DNA of 60,569 bases from Prevotella sp. (GTDB lineage: Bacteria > Bacteroidota > Bacteroidia > Bacteroidales > Bacteroidaceae). The position numbers and the translations under genes were made by a program. The DNA is taken from positions 1 through 60,569 of the forward strand of contig JALFSW010000048.1 in the NCBI GenBank assembly GCA_022779305.1, in the 5' to 3' direction. Numbering within the stretch: position 1 is the first letter of the stretch; every line of letters starts with the position of its first letter. Shown here one piece after another: positions 18,866-30,674 of the stretch. The notes under the pieces are model-generated. The model was not told the DNA's origin, ran no database searches, and saw nothing but the letters and a program-made list of their open reading frames with translations.

Positions 18866-18894
18866 ATAGTGTTCCCGCTATTAGGGAACACTAT
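18866..18894 (+). terminator. 11-bp stem-loop between tuf and tRNA-Trp
   Basis: ATAGTGTTCCC (18866-18876) pairs exactly with GGGAACACTAT (18884-18894), with a 7-nt loop. No T-run follows and the tRNA begins 4 nt later. It may be a 3'-end or processing signal for tuf mRNA rather than a full terminator. Confidence 0.6.
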
Positions 18895-18897
18895 CTT

Positions 18898-18970
18898 ACG
18901 GGTTTAGCTCAGTTGGTAGAGCACTGGTCTCCAAAACCAGGTGTCGAGGGTTCGAGCCCTTCAACCCGTG
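18898..18970 (+). tRNA. tRNA-Trp (anticodon CCA)
   Basis: 73 nt. Acceptor ACGGGTT pairs with AACCCGT, discriminator G, anticodon loop CTCCAAA gives CCA. It lies 15 bp before secE and is probably in the same transcript. Confidence 0.95.
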
Positions 18971-18985
18971 CAAAAGAAAGATAAT

Positions 18986-19177
18986 ATGATTAAGAAATTC
19001 ATTAATTATTGCAAGCTTTGCTATAACGAACTTGCGCAAAAAACTACATGGCCTACACCTGCTGAATTAACACACAGTGCAATGGTTGTATTATCTGCTT
19101 CCCTAGTCATTGCATTGGTTGTGTTTGTTTTTGATTTTATATCGCAGCATGTAATGGATTTCGTTTATCCAGGTTAA
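18986..19177 (+). CDS. secE: Preprotein translocase subunit SecE
   Basis: 63 residues with one membrane helix (~33-53) and the conserved cytoplasmic WPT motif (KTTWPTPAEL). It clamps the two halves of SecY. The ATG at 18986 is used because the upstream part of the open frame lies inside tRNA-Trp. It is followed 14 bp later by nusG, the universal secE-nusG pair. Confidence 0.95.
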   Translation: MIKKFINYCKLCYNELAQKTTWPTPAELTHSAMVVLSASLVIALVVFVFDFISQHVMDFVYPG

Positions 19178-19191
19178 ATATATTTAGGAAA

Positions 19192-19737
19192 ATGGCAGAA
19201 TTAGAAAAGAAATGGTATGTGCTTCGTGCAATTAGTGGCAAGGAGGCTAAGGTAAAAGAATATATCGAAGCTGAGTTGCGCCAAAATGAAAAATTGGCAG
19301 CTAATGTGTACGAAGTTTTATTGCCAAAAGAAAGTTATGCAACTTCGCGCAATGGCAAGAGAGTGATAACCGAGAAGTTAAGTCTTCCTGGTTATGTTCT
19401 TGTTCAAGCCAGTATGAATGCCGAAACTGCATCAACTCTGCGTTTTATGCCTAATGTGCTTGGATTTTTAGGAGGTATGTCTAATCCTTCACCTGTACGT
19501 CAAGCAGAAGTTAATCGGCTGTTGGGCAACGTTGAAGAATCTGAACTTGAAGAATTTCAAGAAGTTCTTTACACGGTGGGGGAAACTGTTAAGGTTACCG
19601 ATGGACCGTTTAGTGGCTTCCATGGAATAATTGACGAAGTTAGCCCAGAAAAGCATAAACTAAAAGTTATGGTAATGATTTTCGGAAGACAGAATCCACT
19701 CGAATTGAGTTTTGCACAAGTTGCTAAAGAAGAATGA
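19192..19737 (+). CDS. nusG: Transcription termination/antitermination protein NusG
   Basis: 181 residues. N-terminal NGN domain (KKWYVLRAISGKEAKVKEYI, LPGYVLV) that binds RNA polymerase, and a C-terminal KOW domain (GETVKVTDGPFSGFHGIIDE). Standard length for Bacteroidota. It precedes the rplK-rplA genes as in most bacteria. Confidence 0.96.
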   Translation: MAELEKKWYVLRAISGKEAKVKEYIEAELRQNEKLAANVYEVLLPKESYATSRNGKRVITEKLSLPGYVLVQASMNAETASTLRFMPNVLGFLGGMSNPSPVRQAEVNRLLGNVEESELEEFQEVLYTVGETVKVTDGPFSGFHGIIDEVSPEKHKLKVMVMIFGRQNPLELSFAQVAKEE

Positions 19738-19798
19738 TGGTATTGTTACGAATGTCGGAATCTTCTTATAATCAATTAATTTTTAATTAACAAAAAAA

Positions 19799-20239
19799 AT
19801 GGCTAAAGAAGTAGCTGGATTAATCAAATTACAGATTAAAGGTGGCGCTGCAAATCCTTCTCCCCCCGTAGGTCCTGCATTAGGTTCTAAGGGTATTAAT
19901 ATTATGGGATTTTGCAAGGAATTCAATGCCCGTACCCAGGATAAGGCTGGAAAAGTCCTTCCAGTTGTCATCACATACTACAACGATAAGTCGTTCAGCT
20001 TTATAATCAAGACGCCTCCCGCAGCTGTTCAGTTGATGGATGCAGCAAAGATTAAAAGCGGTTCTGGCGAGCCTAATCGTAAGAAAGTTGCGTCAGTAAC
20101 TTGGGAGCAGGTAAAGACTATTGCTGAAGATAAGATGGCTGATCTTAACTGCTTTACATTGGAAAGCGCAATGAAACTTATTGCAGGTACAGCACGTAGT
20201 ATGGGTATAACTGTTAAAGGTGACTTCCCTGGTAAATAA
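19799..20239 (+). CDS. rplK: 50S ribosomal protein uL11
   Basis: 146 residues. It binds the GTPase-associated centre of 23S rRNA. The proline-rich N-terminus ([20 protein letters not shown]) and the C-terminal [10 protein letters not shown] are characteristic. It starts a run rplK-rplA-rplJ-rplL with short gaps. Confidence 0.97.
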   Translation: MAKEVAGLIKLQIKGGAANPSPPVGPALGSKGINIMGFCKEFNARTQDKAGKVLPVVITYYNDKSFSFIIKTPPAAVQLMDAAKIKSGSGEPNRKKVASVTWEQVKTIAEDKMADLNCFTLESAMKLIAGTARSMGITVKGDFPGK

Positions 20240-20259
20240 TTTAAACTTCAAAAGTAAAA

Positions 20260-20952
20260 ATGAGTAAACTGACAAAAAATCAGAAATCAGTAGCTGAGAA
20301 GGTAGAGCTGGGGAAATTGTACACGCTGGAAGAAGCTTCAACATTGGTAAAGGAAATTACCACTACAAAGTTTGATGCTTCTGTGGATATCGATGTTCGC
20401 CTTGGTGTAGACCCACGTAAAGCAAACCAAATGGTGCGTGGCGTGGTAACATTGCCAAACGGAACTGGTAAGACTACACGTGTACTTTGCCTTTGTACTC
20501 CCGATCAAGAAGCTGCTGCAAAAGAAGCAGGTGCTGATTACGTTGGTCTTGACGAGTATATCGAAAAGATCAAGGGTGGATGGACAGAAATCGATGTTAT
20601 CATCACTATGCCATCTTGCATGGGTAAGGTTGGTCCTTTAGGACGTGTGCTCGGTCCACGTGGTTTGATGCCAAACCCTAAGAGTGGTACCGTAACTATG
20701 GATGTTGCTAAAGCTGTAAGAGACGTTAAGTCTGGTAAGATTGACTTTAAGGTTGACAAGGCAGGTATCATCCACACTTCAATCGGAAGAGTGGGTATGA
20801 CACCAGAACAAATCTTTGGTAATGCTAAAGAATTTATTCAGACAGTTGTTAAACTGAAGCCTGCTGCAGCTAAAGGTACATATATTAAGAGTATCTTTAT
20901 TTCTAGCACGATGAGTAAGGGTATTAAGATTGATCCTAAATCAGCTGAGTAA
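20260..20952 (+). CDS. rplA: 50S ribosomal protein uL1
   Basis: 230 residues. L1 stalk protein, with the signature [20 protein letters not shown] and PNPKSGTVT. Gap of 20 bp from rplK and 18 bp to rplJ. Full length for the family. Confidence 0.97.
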   Translation: MSKLTKNQKSVAEKVELGKLYTLEEASTLVKEITTTKFDASVDIDVRLGVDPRKANQMVRGVVTLPNGTGKTTRVLCLCTPDQEAAAKEAGADYVGLDEYIEKIKGGWTEIDVIITMPSCMGKVGPLGRVLGPRGLMPNPKSGTVTMDVAKAVRDVKSGKIDFKVDKAGIIHTSIGRVGMTPEQIFGNAKEFIQTVVKLKPAAAKGTYIKSIFISSTMSKGIKIDPKSAE

Positions 20953-20970
20953 CTCTAAAAGTTTTGTAAA

Positions 20971-21489
20971 ATGAAAAAAGAAGTAAAAGATACGATCATT
21001 GCCGACTTGGGCGAAAAAATCAAAGCATATCCTCATTTCTATCTTATTGATGTAACGGGGCTGAATGCTGAAGCAACAAGTAACCTACGTCGCAAGTGTT
21101 TTAAGAGCGAGATTAAGATGGTTGTTGTGAAGAACAATCTTCTCCACAAGGCTTTCCTCGCATCTGAAATAGATTTTGAACCTTTGTATGGTTCTTTGAA
21201 AGGTAACACAGCTGTGATGTTTACACAAACAGCTAACCTTCCTGCAAAATTATTGAAAGAGTATCAGAAAGAGGGAGTTCCATCTCTCAAAGCTGCTTAC
21301 GCTGAAGAATCAATGTTTGTAGGTGCAGACAAGCTCGAAGAACTTGCAGCACTTAAGAGCAAGAATGAACTTATTGCAGACGTTGTGGCATTGCTACAAT
21401 CTCCAGCAAAGAACGTTGTTTCTGCTCTCCAATCAGGCGCAAACACTATCCATGGTGTGCTCAAGACTTTAGGCGAGCGTCCTGAATAA
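20971..21489 (+). CDS. rplJ: 50S ribosomal protein uL10
   Basis: 172 residues. Base of the L7/L12 stalk. It has YLIDVTGLNAEATSNLRRKC, VVKNNLLHKAF, and the C-terminal helices that bind bL12 dimers. It precedes rplL by 55 bp. Confidence 0.96.
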   Translation: MKKEVKDTIIADLGEKIKAYPHFYLIDVTGLNAEATSNLRRKCFKSEIKMVVVKNNLLHKAFLASEIDFEPLYGSLKGNTAVMFTQTANLPAKLLKEYQKEGVPSLKAAYAEESMFVGADKLEELAALKSKNELIADVVALLQSPAKNVVSALQSGANTIHGVLKTLGERPE

Positions 21490-21544
21490 TTTTAAAGTCA
21501 ATTAAATTTATAATAAAAACGAATAATTAAAAATTAAAAATAAA

Positions 21545-21925
21545 ATGGCAGATATTAAAGCTATTGCAGAAGAGTTGGTAAACCTCACTGTAAAAGAAGT
21601 AAACGAGTTGGCAACAATCCTTAAGGATGAGTACGGAATTGAGCCTGCTGCAGCTGCAGTTGCAGTTGCTGGTCCAGCGGTCGCTGGTGCAGCTGGTGCT
21701 GAAAGCGCAGAAAAGACAGAATTTGACGTAGTACTTGCTGATGCAGGTGCAAGCAAACTTAAGGTTGTGAAAGTAGTGAAGGAAGCTTGTGGTCTTGGCT
21801 TGAAAGAAGCTAAGGATCTCGTAGACGGTGCTCCTTCTACACTTAAAGAAGGTTTAGCTAAGGAAGAAGCTGAAAACCTCAAGAAGCTCATTGAAGCTGA
21901 AGGTGCTAAGGTTGAGTTGAAGTAA
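21545..21925 (+). CDS. rplL: 50S ribosomal protein bL12
   Basis: 126 residues. N-terminal dimerisation helices, an Ala/Gly hinge near residues 40-55, and the globular factor-binding domain ([36 protein letters not shown]). The antisense frame on the other strand is a shadow. Confidence 0.97.
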   Translation: MADIKAIAEELVNLTVKEVNELATILKDEYGIEPAAAAVAVAGPAVAGAAGAESAEKTEFDVVLADAGASKLKVVKVVKEACGLGLKEAKDLVDGAPSTLKEGLAKEEAENLKKLIEAEGAKVELK

Positions 21926-21987
21926 TTTTTACTGAAACCACTGATTAGCAAACTTTTTCTTAAAAGTAAGTTATAAATTTACTATAC

Positions 21988-22025
21988 GGTTAGGATTTAC
22001 TAAGTAGGTGAGTCCTAACCTTTTT
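21988..22025 (+). terminator. Terminator/attenuator between rplL and rpoB
   Basis: GGTTAGGA (21988-21995) pairs with TCCTAACC (22013-22020), followed by TTTTT. Located between rplL and rpoB, the classic place for partial termination that lowers rpoBC expression relative to the ribosomal genes. Confidence 0.7.
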
Positions 22026-22093
22026 GTGTCTTTGACACCTTTATATGGGATACAAGACTTAAAAGTCGAAAAGTATTCGTTTAAAAATAGTTT

Positions 22094-25000
22094 ATGGCAA
22101 CAAAGAATAACCCCAGAGTAAACTTCGCTAGTGTTCAAAATCCGTACCCTTATCCGGATTTTCTTGATTTGCAGCTGAAGTCTTTTCGTGACTTCTTACA
22201 GTTGGACACACCACCCGAAGAACGCAAGAATGACGGTTTGTTTAAGGTTTTTGTAGAAAACTTTCCTATCACCGATACGCGTAATAATTTCGTTCTTGAG
22301 TTCTTAGATTATTATATTGATCCTCCCCGTTTCACAATAGAAGAATGTTTGGAGCGCGGATTGACATATAGTGTTCCTTTGAAGGCAAAGATGAAGCTGT
22401 ATTGCACAGACCCAGATCATGAAGATTTCGGTACTTTCATCCAAGATGTATTTTTGGGAACAATCCCATATATGTCTAACAATGGTACGTTTGTGATCAA
22501 TGGTGCGGAGCGTGTAGTTGTTTCTCAATTACACCGTTCGCCAGGTGTATTCTTTGGACAAGGTGTTCATGCAAATGGTCGTGTGTTATATAGTGCACGT
22601 ATTATTCCATTTAAAGGTTCTTGGATCGAGTTTGCAACTGACATTAATAATGTGATGTATGCTTATATTGATCGTAAGAAAAAGTTGCCAGTAACAACAA
22701 TGCTTCGTGCGATAGGCTACGAAACAGATAAAGAAATATTGCAGCTCTTCGATCTTTGCGAGGAAGTAAAGGTGAACAAGAAAAACATGAAGGCAGTTTT
22801 GGGAAGAAAGTTGGCTGGTAATGTAATGAAGAGTTGGAATGAAGATTTCGTAGATGAAGACACGGGCGAATTGGTTTCAATCGAACGTAATGACGTTGTG
22901 ATTGATCGTGAAACTGAAATTACAGAAGAAAATATAGACATCATTCTTGAGAGTGGAGTTTCTTCTATTCTTTTGCATAAGGATGAAGATACTGCCAATA
23001 AGTATTCTATTATCTTCAATACTTTGGCAAAAGACCCAAGCCACTCAGAAATAGAAGCTGTAAATTATATCTATCGTCAGTTGCGCAACGCTGATGCTGC
23101 TGATGACACAAGTGCACGTGAAGTTTTCCAAAACTTGTTCTTCTCTGACAAGCGTTACGACTTAGGTGAAGTGGGACGTTACAGGATTAATAAGAAGTTG
23201 GGTCTTGACACGGATATGGATACGCGTGTCTTGACGAAAGAAGACATCGTTGAGATTATTAAGTATCTCATTAATTTGATTAACTCTAATGCGACAGTAG
23301 ACGATATTGACCACTTGTCTAACCGTCGTGTACGCACGGTTGGCGAACAACTTGCAAATCAATTCTCAATTGGTTTGGCACGTATGAGCCGTACGATTCG
23401 TGAACGCATGAATGTGCGTGATAACGAAGTGTTCCAACCCACTGATTTGATTAATGCAAAAACGATTTCAAGCGTAATTAACTCTTTCTTTGGAACAAAT
23501 CCATTGAGCCAATTTATGGATCAAACGAACCCATTGGCAGAAGTAACGCACAAGCGTCGTCTTTCGGCTCTGGGTCCTGGTGGGCTTTCTCGTGAACGTG
23601 CAGGTTTTGAGGTGCGAGACGTACACTATACACACTATGGACGTCTTTGTCCTATCGAATCACCTGAAGGTCCTAACATTGGTCTGATTTCTTCGCTCTG
23701 CCTTTATGCAAAAATCAATGAACTTGGTTTCATCGTTACACCCTATCGTAAGGTGGATAGTTCGCGTGTGGATCTTGAAAACAACAATGTCGTGTTCCTC
23801 ACAGCTGAAGAAGAAGAAGACAAGTTGATAGGACAAGGCAATGCACCATTGAATCCAGATGGAACGTTTATTCGTACATTTGTGAAATGTCGCCAAGATG
23901 CCGATTATCCAGTAGTTGCACCAAGCGAAGTAGATTTGATGGACGTTGCTCCTCAACAGATAGCCTCTGTGTCTGCAGGTTTGATTCCTTTCCTTGAACA
24001 CGATGACGGTCACCGTGCATTGATGGGATGTAACATGATGCGCCAGGCAGTTCCATTGCTTCATAACGATGCTCCAATCGTGGGAACAGGATTGGAAAGA
24101 CAAGTGTGTGAAGATTCAAGAACGATGATTACTGCTGAAGGTGATGGCGTTATAGAATATGTAGATGCAACAACTATCCGCATCTTGTATGATAGAACAG
24201 AAGATGAAGAATTTGTTAGTTTTGAACCTTCATTGAAAGAATATCGCATTCCTAAGTTCCGTCGTACAAACCAAAACATGGTTATTGACCTTCGTCCAAT
24301 TTGTAATAAGGGACAACGTGTAAAAGCTGGTGATATTCTTACCGAAGGCTATGCTACGGAAGATGGTGAATTGGCTTTGGGACGCAATCTTCTTGTGGCT
24401 TATATGCCTTGGAAAGGATACAATTATGAAGATGCCATTGTATTGTCTGAACGCATGGTGCGTGAAGATATTCTCACTTCAGTGCATGTTGATGAATATT
24501 CGTTAGAAGTTCGTGAAACAAAACGTGGAGTAGAAGAGTTTACGGCTGATATTCCAAATGTAAGTGAGGAAGCAACAAAAGATCTTGACGAGAATGGTAT
24601 TATTCGTATTGGTGCACGTGTAGAACCAGGCGACATAATGATTGGTAAGATTTCTCCAAAGGGAGAAAGTGATCCTTCACCAGAAGAGAAACTCTTGCGT
24701 GCCATCTTTGGCGACAAGGCAGGTGATGTGAAAGACTCTTCGTTGAAAGCCAATCCATCTTTGAGTGGTGTTGTTATTGATAAGAAGTTGTTCTCTCGTG
24801 CAATAAAAACACGTGAAAGCAAGCGCCAAGATAAGATTCTTTTGGCAAAGATAGATGACGAATACGAAGCAAAGAACAATGACCTTAAAGATCTTTTGGT
24901 AGATAAACTTCTGATGCTTACTGAAGATCGTTTGTCGCAAGGCATAAAGGATTATTCAAATGCAGAGATCATAACCAAAGGAAGTAAGTTTACAGTGGCT

Positions 25001-25903
25001 GCGTTGAAGAATCTTGATTATGAAGGTATACAATCAAATGATTGGACAGAAGACGAACATACGAATGTTCTTATCCAACAATTGATAATGAACTATATTC
25101 GTAAGTACAAGCAAATGGATGCTGAAATGAAGCGTAAGAAGTTTGCAATTACTATCGGCGATGACCTTCCTTCAGGCGTTCTTCAGATGGCAAAAGTTTA
25201 TATTGCTAAGAAGCGTAAGATCCAAGTTGGTGATAAGTTGGCTGGTCGCCATGGAAACAAGGGTATTGTTTCAAAGGTTGTGCGTACAGAAGATATGCCA
25301 TTCCTTGAAGATGGTCGTCCTGTAGACTTGGTATTGAACCCACTTGGTGTGCCTTCTCGTATGAACCTCGGACAGATCTTTGAAGCTATTCTTGGTGCGG
25401 CAGGGCGCAATTTGGGTATTAAGTTTGCAACACCAATCTTCGATGGTGCTAAATTGGATGATTTGAAAGAATGGACAGATAAAGCGGGGCTTCCACGCCT
25501 TTGCTCTACTTATATGTATGATGGTGAGACGGGCGAACGCTTCGACCAACCAGCAACAGTTGGTGTAACCTACTTCTTGAAGTTGGGACACATGGTGGAG
25601 GACAAAATGCACGCTCGTAGCATTGGACCATACTCTCTTATTACCCAACAGCCACTTGGCGGTAAGGCACAATTCGGTGGACAACGTTTCGGAGAAATGG
25701 AAGTTTGGGCAATCGAGGCCTTTGGTGCTTCTCATGTGTTGCAAGAAATATTGACAATAAAGTCGGATGACGTTGTAGGACGTGCGAAGGCCTATGAGGC
25801 TATCGTTAAAGGAGAACCAATGCCTACACCAGGTATTCCAGAATCTTTGAATGTATTGCTTCACGAACTCCGTGGTCTTGGCTTGAGTATCAAACTTGAT
25901 TAA
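22094..25903 (+). CDS. rpoB: RNA polymerase beta subunit
   Basis: 1269 residues, typical of Bacteroidota. It contains the rifampicin-binding region ([34 protein letters not shown]), [19 protein letters not shown], and the C-terminal clamp segment that docks on beta prime ([18 protein letters not shown]). Residues in the rifampicin region (Q at FMDQ, D, H, R, S) look like the susceptible wild type. Confidence 0.98.
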   Translation: MATKNNPRVNFASVQNPYPYPDFLDLQLKSFRDFLQLDTPPEERKNDGLFKVFVENFPITDTRNNFVLEFLDYYIDPPRFTIEECLERGLTYSVPLKAKMKLYCTDPDHEDFGTFIQDVFLGTIPYMSNNGTFVINGAERVVVSQLHRSPGVFFGQGVHANGRVLYSARIIPFKGSWIEFATDINNVMYAYIDRKKKLPVTTMLRAIGYETDKEILQLFDLCEEVKVNKKNMKAVLGRKLAGNVMKSWNEDFVDEDTGELVSIERNDVVIDRETEITEENIDIILESGVSSILLHKDEDTANKYSIIFNTLAKDPSHSEIEAVNYIYRQLRNADAADDTSAREVFQNLFFSDKRYDLGEVGRYRINKKLGLDTDMDTRVLTKEDIVEIIKYLINLINSNATVDDIDHLSNRRVRTVGEQLANQFSIGLARMSRTIRERMNVRDNEVFQPTDLINAKTISSVINSFFGTNPLSQFMDQTNPLAEVTHKRRLSALGPGGLSRERAGFEVRDVHYTHYGRLCPIESPEGPNIGLISSLCLYAKINELGFIVTPYRKVDSSRVDLENNNVVFLTAEEEEDKLIGQGNAPLNPDGTFIRTFVKCRQDADYPVVAPSEVDLMDVAPQQIASVSAGLIPFLEHDDGHRALMGCNMMRQAVPLLHNDAPIVGTGLERQVCEDSRTMITAEGDGVIEYVDATTIRILYDRTEDEEFVSFEPSLKEYRIPKFRRTNQNMVIDLRPICNKGQRVKAGDILTEGYATEDGELALGRNLLVAYMPWKGYNYEDAIVLSERMVREDILTSVHVDEYSLEVRETKRGVEEFTADIPNVSEEATKDLDENGIIRIGARVEPGDIMIGKISPKGESDPSPEEKLLRAIFGDKAGDVKDSSLKANPSLSGVVIDKKLFSRAIKTRESKRQDKILLAKIDDEYEAKNNDLKDLLVDKLLMLTEDRLSQGIKDYSNAEIITKGSKFTVAALKNLDYEGIQSNDWTEDEHTNVLIQQLIMNYIRKYKQMDAEMKRKKFAITIGDDLPSGVLQMAKVYIAKKRKIQVGDKLAGRHGNKGIVSKVVRTEDMPFLEDGRPVDLVLNPLGVPSRMNLGQIFEAILGAAGRNLGIKFATPIFDGAKLDDLKEWTDKAGLPRLCSTYMYDGETGERFDQPATVGVTYFLKLGHMVEDKMHARSIGPYSLITQQPLGGKAQFGGQRFGEMEVWAIEAFGASHVLQEILTIKSDDVVGRAKAYEAIVKGEPMPTPGIPESLNVLLHELRGLGLSIKLD

Positions 25904-25929
25904 TTTGAACACCCCAAAATAAAATAAAC

Positions 25930-28900
25930 ATGGCTTTTAAGAAAGATAATAAAGTTAAAAGTAATTTTAGCAAACTTACGATAGGTCTTGCTTCTCCCGA
26001 AGAGATTTTGGAGAACTCATTCGGAGAAGTAACCAAGCCTGAAACCATAAACTACCGCACTTACAAGCCTGAACGTGATGGTTTGTTTTGCGAACGTATT
26101 TTTGGTCCAACAAAAGATTATGAATGCGCTTGTGGAAAATATAAGCGTATCCGTTATAAAGGTATTGTTTGTGATCGTTGTGGTGTTGAAGTTACAGAAA
26201 AGAAAGTGCGTCGCGAACGTGCTGGACACATAGAACTCGTTGTTCCTGTTGCCCATATTTGGTATTTCAGAAGTCTTCCTAATAAAATAGGTTATCTTTT
26301 AGGACTTCCTACAAAGAAACTTGACGCAGTGGTATATTATGAAAAATATATCGTAATACAGCCAGGTGTTGTGGAAGGAATGAAAGCGACTGATAGTGAC
26401 GAAGACTTAAATGGTTCACACAAGTTCGATTTACTCACAGAAGATGAATATCTTGACATTCTTGATAATCGCCTTCCAGAAGGCAATGAATACTTAGACA
26501 ATAGTGATCCTAAGAAGTTCATCGCAAAGATGGGTGCAGAGGCGATATATGATTTGTTGAAAGATATCGACCTTGATAGATTGGCAGGCGAATTACGCGA
26601 CCGTGCTACTACGGACACAAGTCAGCAACGAAAGACCGATGCACTGAAGCGTTTGCAGGTGGTAGAAGCATTCCGTCAAGCACAGGGGATCAATCGTCCA
26701 GAATGGATGATTATGAAGATCATTCCCGTTACACCACCAGAACTGCGTCCTTTGATTCCATTGGATGGTGGACGCTTTGCAACGTCAGACTTGAATGACC
26801 TCTATCGTCGTGTTATTATCCGTAACAATCGTTTGAAACGATGGATGGAAATTAAAGCACCTGAAGTGATTTTGCGAAACGAAAAACGTATGCTCCAAGA
26901 AGCTGTAGACTCTTTGCTCGACAATAGTAGAAAGTCGTCTGCCGTGAAGAGTGAAAGCAATCGTCCTCTTAAATCTCTTTCAGATTCTCTCAAAGGAAAG
27001 CAAGGACGTTTTCGTCAAAATCTTCTTGGAAAACGTGTTGATTATTCTGCACGTTCTGTTATTGTCGTTGGTCCAGAATTACAAATGGGCGAATGTGGTT
27101 TGCCTAAATTAATGGCAGCCGAACTCTATAAACCGTTTATTATTCGTAAGCTCATTGAACGTGGTATCGTGAAAACGGTGAAGAGTGCTAAGAAAATTGT
27201 CGATCGTCGTGAACCCATTATCTGGGATATTCTCGAAAATGTAATGAAAGGACATCCTGTTCTTCTGAACCGTGCTCCTACGCTTCACCGTCTCGGTATT
27301 CAGGCTTTCCAACCTAAGATGATCGAGGGTAAAGCAATTCAACTTCACCCATTAGCTTGTACAGCATTTAATGCCGACTTCGATGGCGACCAAATGGCAG
27401 TTCATCTTCCATTGAGCAATGAGGCGGTACTTGAAGCACAAATATTAATGCTTCAAAGCCATAATATCTTAAATCCTGCAAACGGTGCACCTATTACAGT
27501 GCCTTCTCAGGATATGGTACTTGGTCTTTATTATATCACAAAGATTCGTCCAGGTGCTAAAGGTGAAGGACTTACTTTCTATGGTCCAGAAGAAGCTATT
27601 ATTGCCCATAATGAGAAGCGTTGCGCTCTGCACGCACAAGTGAAAGTGATGGTAGACGATTTAGTAGATGGTAAACTTCAAAAACGCATTGTTGAAACCT
27701 CTGTCGGACGTGTTATTGTGAACCAAATCATTCCAACAGAAGTAGGATTCTTCAATGACATCATCTCAAAGAAATCGCTCCGCGGGCTTATTGCTGGTGT
27801 AATTCAAGCTGTAGGTATGGCGCGTGCTTGTGCATTCCTTGATGGTATCAAGAACCTTGGCTATCGCATGGCTTATGTGGCTGGACTTTCGTTCAACCTT
27901 GATGATATCATAGTTCCAGAAGAGAAGACAGGTATTGTTGCTAAGGGACAAGATGAAGTTGATCAAGTGAAAGCCAACTATGAAATGGGGTTCATCACTG
28001 ATAAAGAACGTTATAACCAGGTAATTGATGCGTGGACACACGTAAATAATAAGCTCAAGCAAAGCGTTATGAAGCACATGATTGAAGACGATCAAGGTTT
28101 CAATGCAGTGTACATGATGCTTGACTCTGGGGCTCGTGGTTCTGCCGATCAGATTGCTCAGCTTGCGGGTATGCGTGGATTGATGGCAAAACCTCAAAAG
28201 GCAGGTGCTGAAGGTGCGCAGATTATCGAAAACCCAATTCTTTCAAACTTTAAAGAGGGTATGTCGGTGCTCGAGTACTTCATTGCATCACATGGTGCTC
28301 GTAAAGGTCTTGCCGATACAGCTATGAAGACGGCCGATGCTGGTTATCTTACACGCCGTCTTGTAGACGTTTCTCATGACGTTATCATTACCGAATCAGA
28401 TTGTGGTTCTTTGCGTGGATTGGAATGTCGTGCACTGAAGAATGGTGACGAAACAGTTGCTTCGCTCTATGAACGAATCTTGGGACGTGTCTCTGTTCAT
28501 GATGTAATCCATCCAACAACAGGCGAACTCATCGTTGCTTCGGGTGAAGAAATTAATGAAGAAAAAGCCAAAATCATTGATGAATCTCCTCTTGAAATGG
28601 TTGAAATTCGTTCTGTGCTCACTTGTGAAAGCAAGAAGGGTGTTTGCCAAAAATGTTATGGTCGAAACCTTTCAACCGCACGTATGGTTCAACTTGGAGA
28701 AGCTGTTGGTGTCATAGCAGCACAGGCAATTGGTGAACCTGGAACGCAGTTGACGCTTCGTACATTCCACGCTGGTGGTGTGGCAGGTAATGCAGCAGCA
28801 AACGCAACTTTGGTTGCTAAGAATGATGCACGCATTGAAATGGAAGAAGTTCGTACCGTTCCTTTTGTAGATGATGAAGACAAAGAATGTAAGAAGGTGG

Positions 28901-30300
28901 TAAGCCGTCTTGGTGAAATTCGTTTCATCGATCCAAATACCGATATTGTTCTTCTCACCGATACACTTCCTTATGGTAGCGCACTCTATTTTAAGAGTGG
29001 CGACAAGGTTAAGAAAGGTGATCTCATTGCTAAGTGGGATCCATTCAACGCCGTAATCGTAAGCGAATATGCTGGTGTATTGCGTCTCAACGATGTTGTG
29101 GAAGGCATGACATATAAAGCTGAAACCGACGAAGCAACAGGTCTTACCGAACGCATCATCACTGAATCACGCGACAAGGCAAAGGTTCCTTCAGTTGATG
29201 TTGTGAAAGTTGGTGCAAAGAAAGGTGCTGATGGTCGCTATGCGGCAGAGGATATCCTCGGAACCTATAACCTCCCTGTAGGTGGTCACCTTGAACAAAT
29301 TGTTCAAGATGGTGCAGAAATCAGTACAGGTACTACACTTGTCAAAATTCCACGTTCTGTGGGTGGTGCGGGCGACATTACAGGTGGTCTTCCACGTGTT
29401 ACAGAGTTATTTGAAGCACGTAATCCTTCTAACCCCGCTGTTGTATCAGAAATCGATGGTGAGGTGGCAATGGGTAAGGTTAAACGTGGTAATCGTGAAA
29501 TTATCATTACCTCTAAAACAGGTGAGCAACGTAAATATCTCGTGAGCCTTGCAAAGCAAATTCTTGTGCAAGAGCATGATGCTGTTCGTGCTGGGACACC
29601 ACTTTCAGATGGTATTATCACGCCTGCCGACATTCTTTCTATTAAAGGTCCTACTGCCGTTCAAGAATATATTGTTAATGAGGTGCAAGATGTTTATCGT
29701 TTGCAAGGTGTAAAAATCAATGACAAGCATTTTGAAATCATTGTTCGGCAAATGATGCGTAAGGTGCGTATTGACGAACAAGGCGATACAACATTCCTTG
29801 AACAAGACCTCGTTGATAAGCTCGACTTTGCAGCTGAAAACGACCGCATTTGGGGTAAGAAAGTTGTTACAGACCCAGGAGATTCTGAAAATTGCTACAA
29901 AGGACAAATCATTTCTGTCCGCAAATTGCGTGATGAAAATTCAAGCCTTAAGCGTCGTGACCTTCGTTTGGTACAAGTGCGCGATGCTGTTCAAGCAACT
30001 GCCACCCAGATGTTGCAGGGTATCACACGTGCAGCCCTTGGAACAAAGAGCTTCATGAGTGCAGCCTCTTTCCAAGAAACAACAAAGGTACTCAACGAAG
30101 CGGCTATACGTGGAAAGGTCGATATGCTTGAAGGCATGAAAGAAAACGTGATTTGTGGTCACCTTGTTCCTGCAGGTACAGGTCTTCGCCAATGGCAAAA
30201 GATCATTGTTGGAACACAAGAGGAATATGAACGCATTGAAGCAAATAGAAAAGGTGTACTCGAATTTTCTGACAAAGAAATGAGAGAAGAAAACGCATAA
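25930..30300 (+). CDS. rpoC: RNA polymerase beta prime subunit
   Basis: 1456 residues. N-terminal zinc site ([20 protein letters not shown]), the catalytic Mg motif [14 protein letters not shown] near residue 485, the trigger loop and bridge helix region, and a second zinc site ([13 protein letters not shown]). 26 bp after rpoB and cotranscribed. The conserved cluster ends here; downstream is IS debris and a defence locus. Confidence 0.98.
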   Translation: MAFKKDNKVKSNFSKLTIGLASPEEILENSFGEVTKPETINYRTYKPERDGLFCERIFGPTKDYECACGKYKRIRYKGIVCDRCGVEVTEKKVRRERAGHIELVVPVAHIWYFRSLPNKIGYLLGLPTKKLDAVVYYEKYIVIQPGVVEGMKATDSDEDLNGSHKFDLLTEDEYLDILDNRLPEGNEYLDNSDPKKFIAKMGAEAIYDLLKDIDLDRLAGELRDRATTDTSQQRKTDALKRLQVVEAFRQAQGINRPEWMIMKIIPVTPPELRPLIPLDGGRFATSDLNDLYRRVIIRNNRLKRWMEIKAPEVILRNEKRMLQEAVDSLLDNSRKSSAVKSESNRPLKSLSDSLKGKQGRFRQNLLGKRVDYSARSVIVVGPELQMGECGLPKLMAAELYKPFIIRKLIERGIVKTVKSAKKIVDRREPIIWDILENVMKGHPVLLNRAPTLHRLGIQAFQPKMIEGKAIQLHPLACTAFNADFDGDQMAVHLPLSNEAVLEAQILMLQSHNILNPANGAPITVPSQDMVLGLYYITKIRPGAKGEGLTFYGPEEAIIAHNEKRCALHAQVKVMVDDLVDGKLQKRIVETSVGRVIVNQIIPTEVGFFNDIISKKSLRGLIAGVIQAVGMARACAFLDGIKNLGYRMAYVAGLSFNLDDIIVPEEKTGIVAKGQDEVDQVKANYEMGFITDKERYNQVIDAWTHVNNKLKQSVMKHMIEDDQGFNAVYMMLDSGARGSADQIAQLAGMRGLMAKPQKAGAEGAQIIENPILSNFKEGMSVLEYFIASHGARKGLADTAMKTADAGYLTRRLVDVSHDVIITESDCGSLRGLECRALKNGDETVASLYERILGRVSVHDVIHPTTGELIVASGEEINEEKAKIIDESPLEMVEIRSVLTCESKKGVCQKCYGRNLSTARMVQLGEAVGVIAAQAIGEPGTQLTLRTFHAGGVAGNAAANATLVAKNDARIEMEEVRTVPFVDDEDKECKKVVSRLGEIRFIDPNTDIVLLTDTLPYGSALYFKSGDKVKKGDLIAKWDPFNAVIVSEYAGVLRLNDVVEGMTYKAETDEATGLTERIITESRDKAKVPSVDVVKVGAKKGADGRYAAEDILGTYNLPVGGHLEQIVQDGAEISTGTTLVKIPRSVGGAGDITGGLPRVTELFEARNPSNPAVVSEIDGEVAMGKVKRGNREIIITSKTGEQRKYLVSLAKQILVQEHDAVRAGTPLSDGIITPADILSIKGPTAVQEYIVNEVQDVYRLQGVKINDKHFEIIVRQMMRKVRIDEQGDTTFLEQDLVDKLDFAAENDRIWGKKVVTDPGDSENCYKGQIISVRKLRDENSSLKRRDLRLVQVRDAVQATATQMLQGITRAALGTKSFMSAASFQETTKVLNEAAIRGKVDMLEGMKENVICGHLVPAGTGLRQWQKIIVGTQEEYERIEANRKGVLEFSDKEMREENA

Positions 30301-30674
30301 AAAGCGCAACGCTTACTCTTATACAAAAAAGAGAGCACGTCAAAATAAAGTGTCCCAAAAAGTTGGACAGGTTAAACATCATCCTATTATTGAAAGAGTT
30401 CAGTACTATACTGAACTCTTTCCTTTTAACCTGGATTTTACTCTTTTATATTGCTGAATAGTGAACTGATACAAATGGCTAAAAGGATAAGTCATGATGC
30501 AAGATACACAATGAGATCAATTTTCATATTTTTATACGCGAGTTCAGGATAATATTAGTATGCGAACAGTTGTCCGTTTCAATTCAATAGGTCATTTTCC
30601 TTTGTTATCTATCAATGCCTAAATATCCTCAATAGTGTAGTTTTCTTGTCCGTGAAATTCCATATACTAAAGTT
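30301..30674. other. Intergenic stretch with IS3-like scar and stem-loop
   Basis: 374 bp without a gene. At 30350-30375 the sequence GTGTCCCAAAAAGTTGGAC resembles an IS3-family terminal repeat. A perfect 12-bp stem (30392-30403 with 30411-30422, arms GAAAGAGTTCAG / CTGAACTCTTTC) follows and is nested in GGTTAAA / TTTTAACC. No coding similarity was recognised in 30435-30674. Confidence 0.5.
30392..30422. repeat. Perfect 12-bp stem-loop downstream of rpoC
   Basis: Arms at 30392-30403 and 30411-30422 with a 7-nt loop. It lies between convergent rpoC and mcrC and could end transcription from either side; only a short T-run follows on the plus strand. Confidence 0.6.

Noticed and set aside
23660..25912. 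Several long antisense frames in rpoB
   Set aside because: Shadows of rpoB codon bias; no start signals or motifs.
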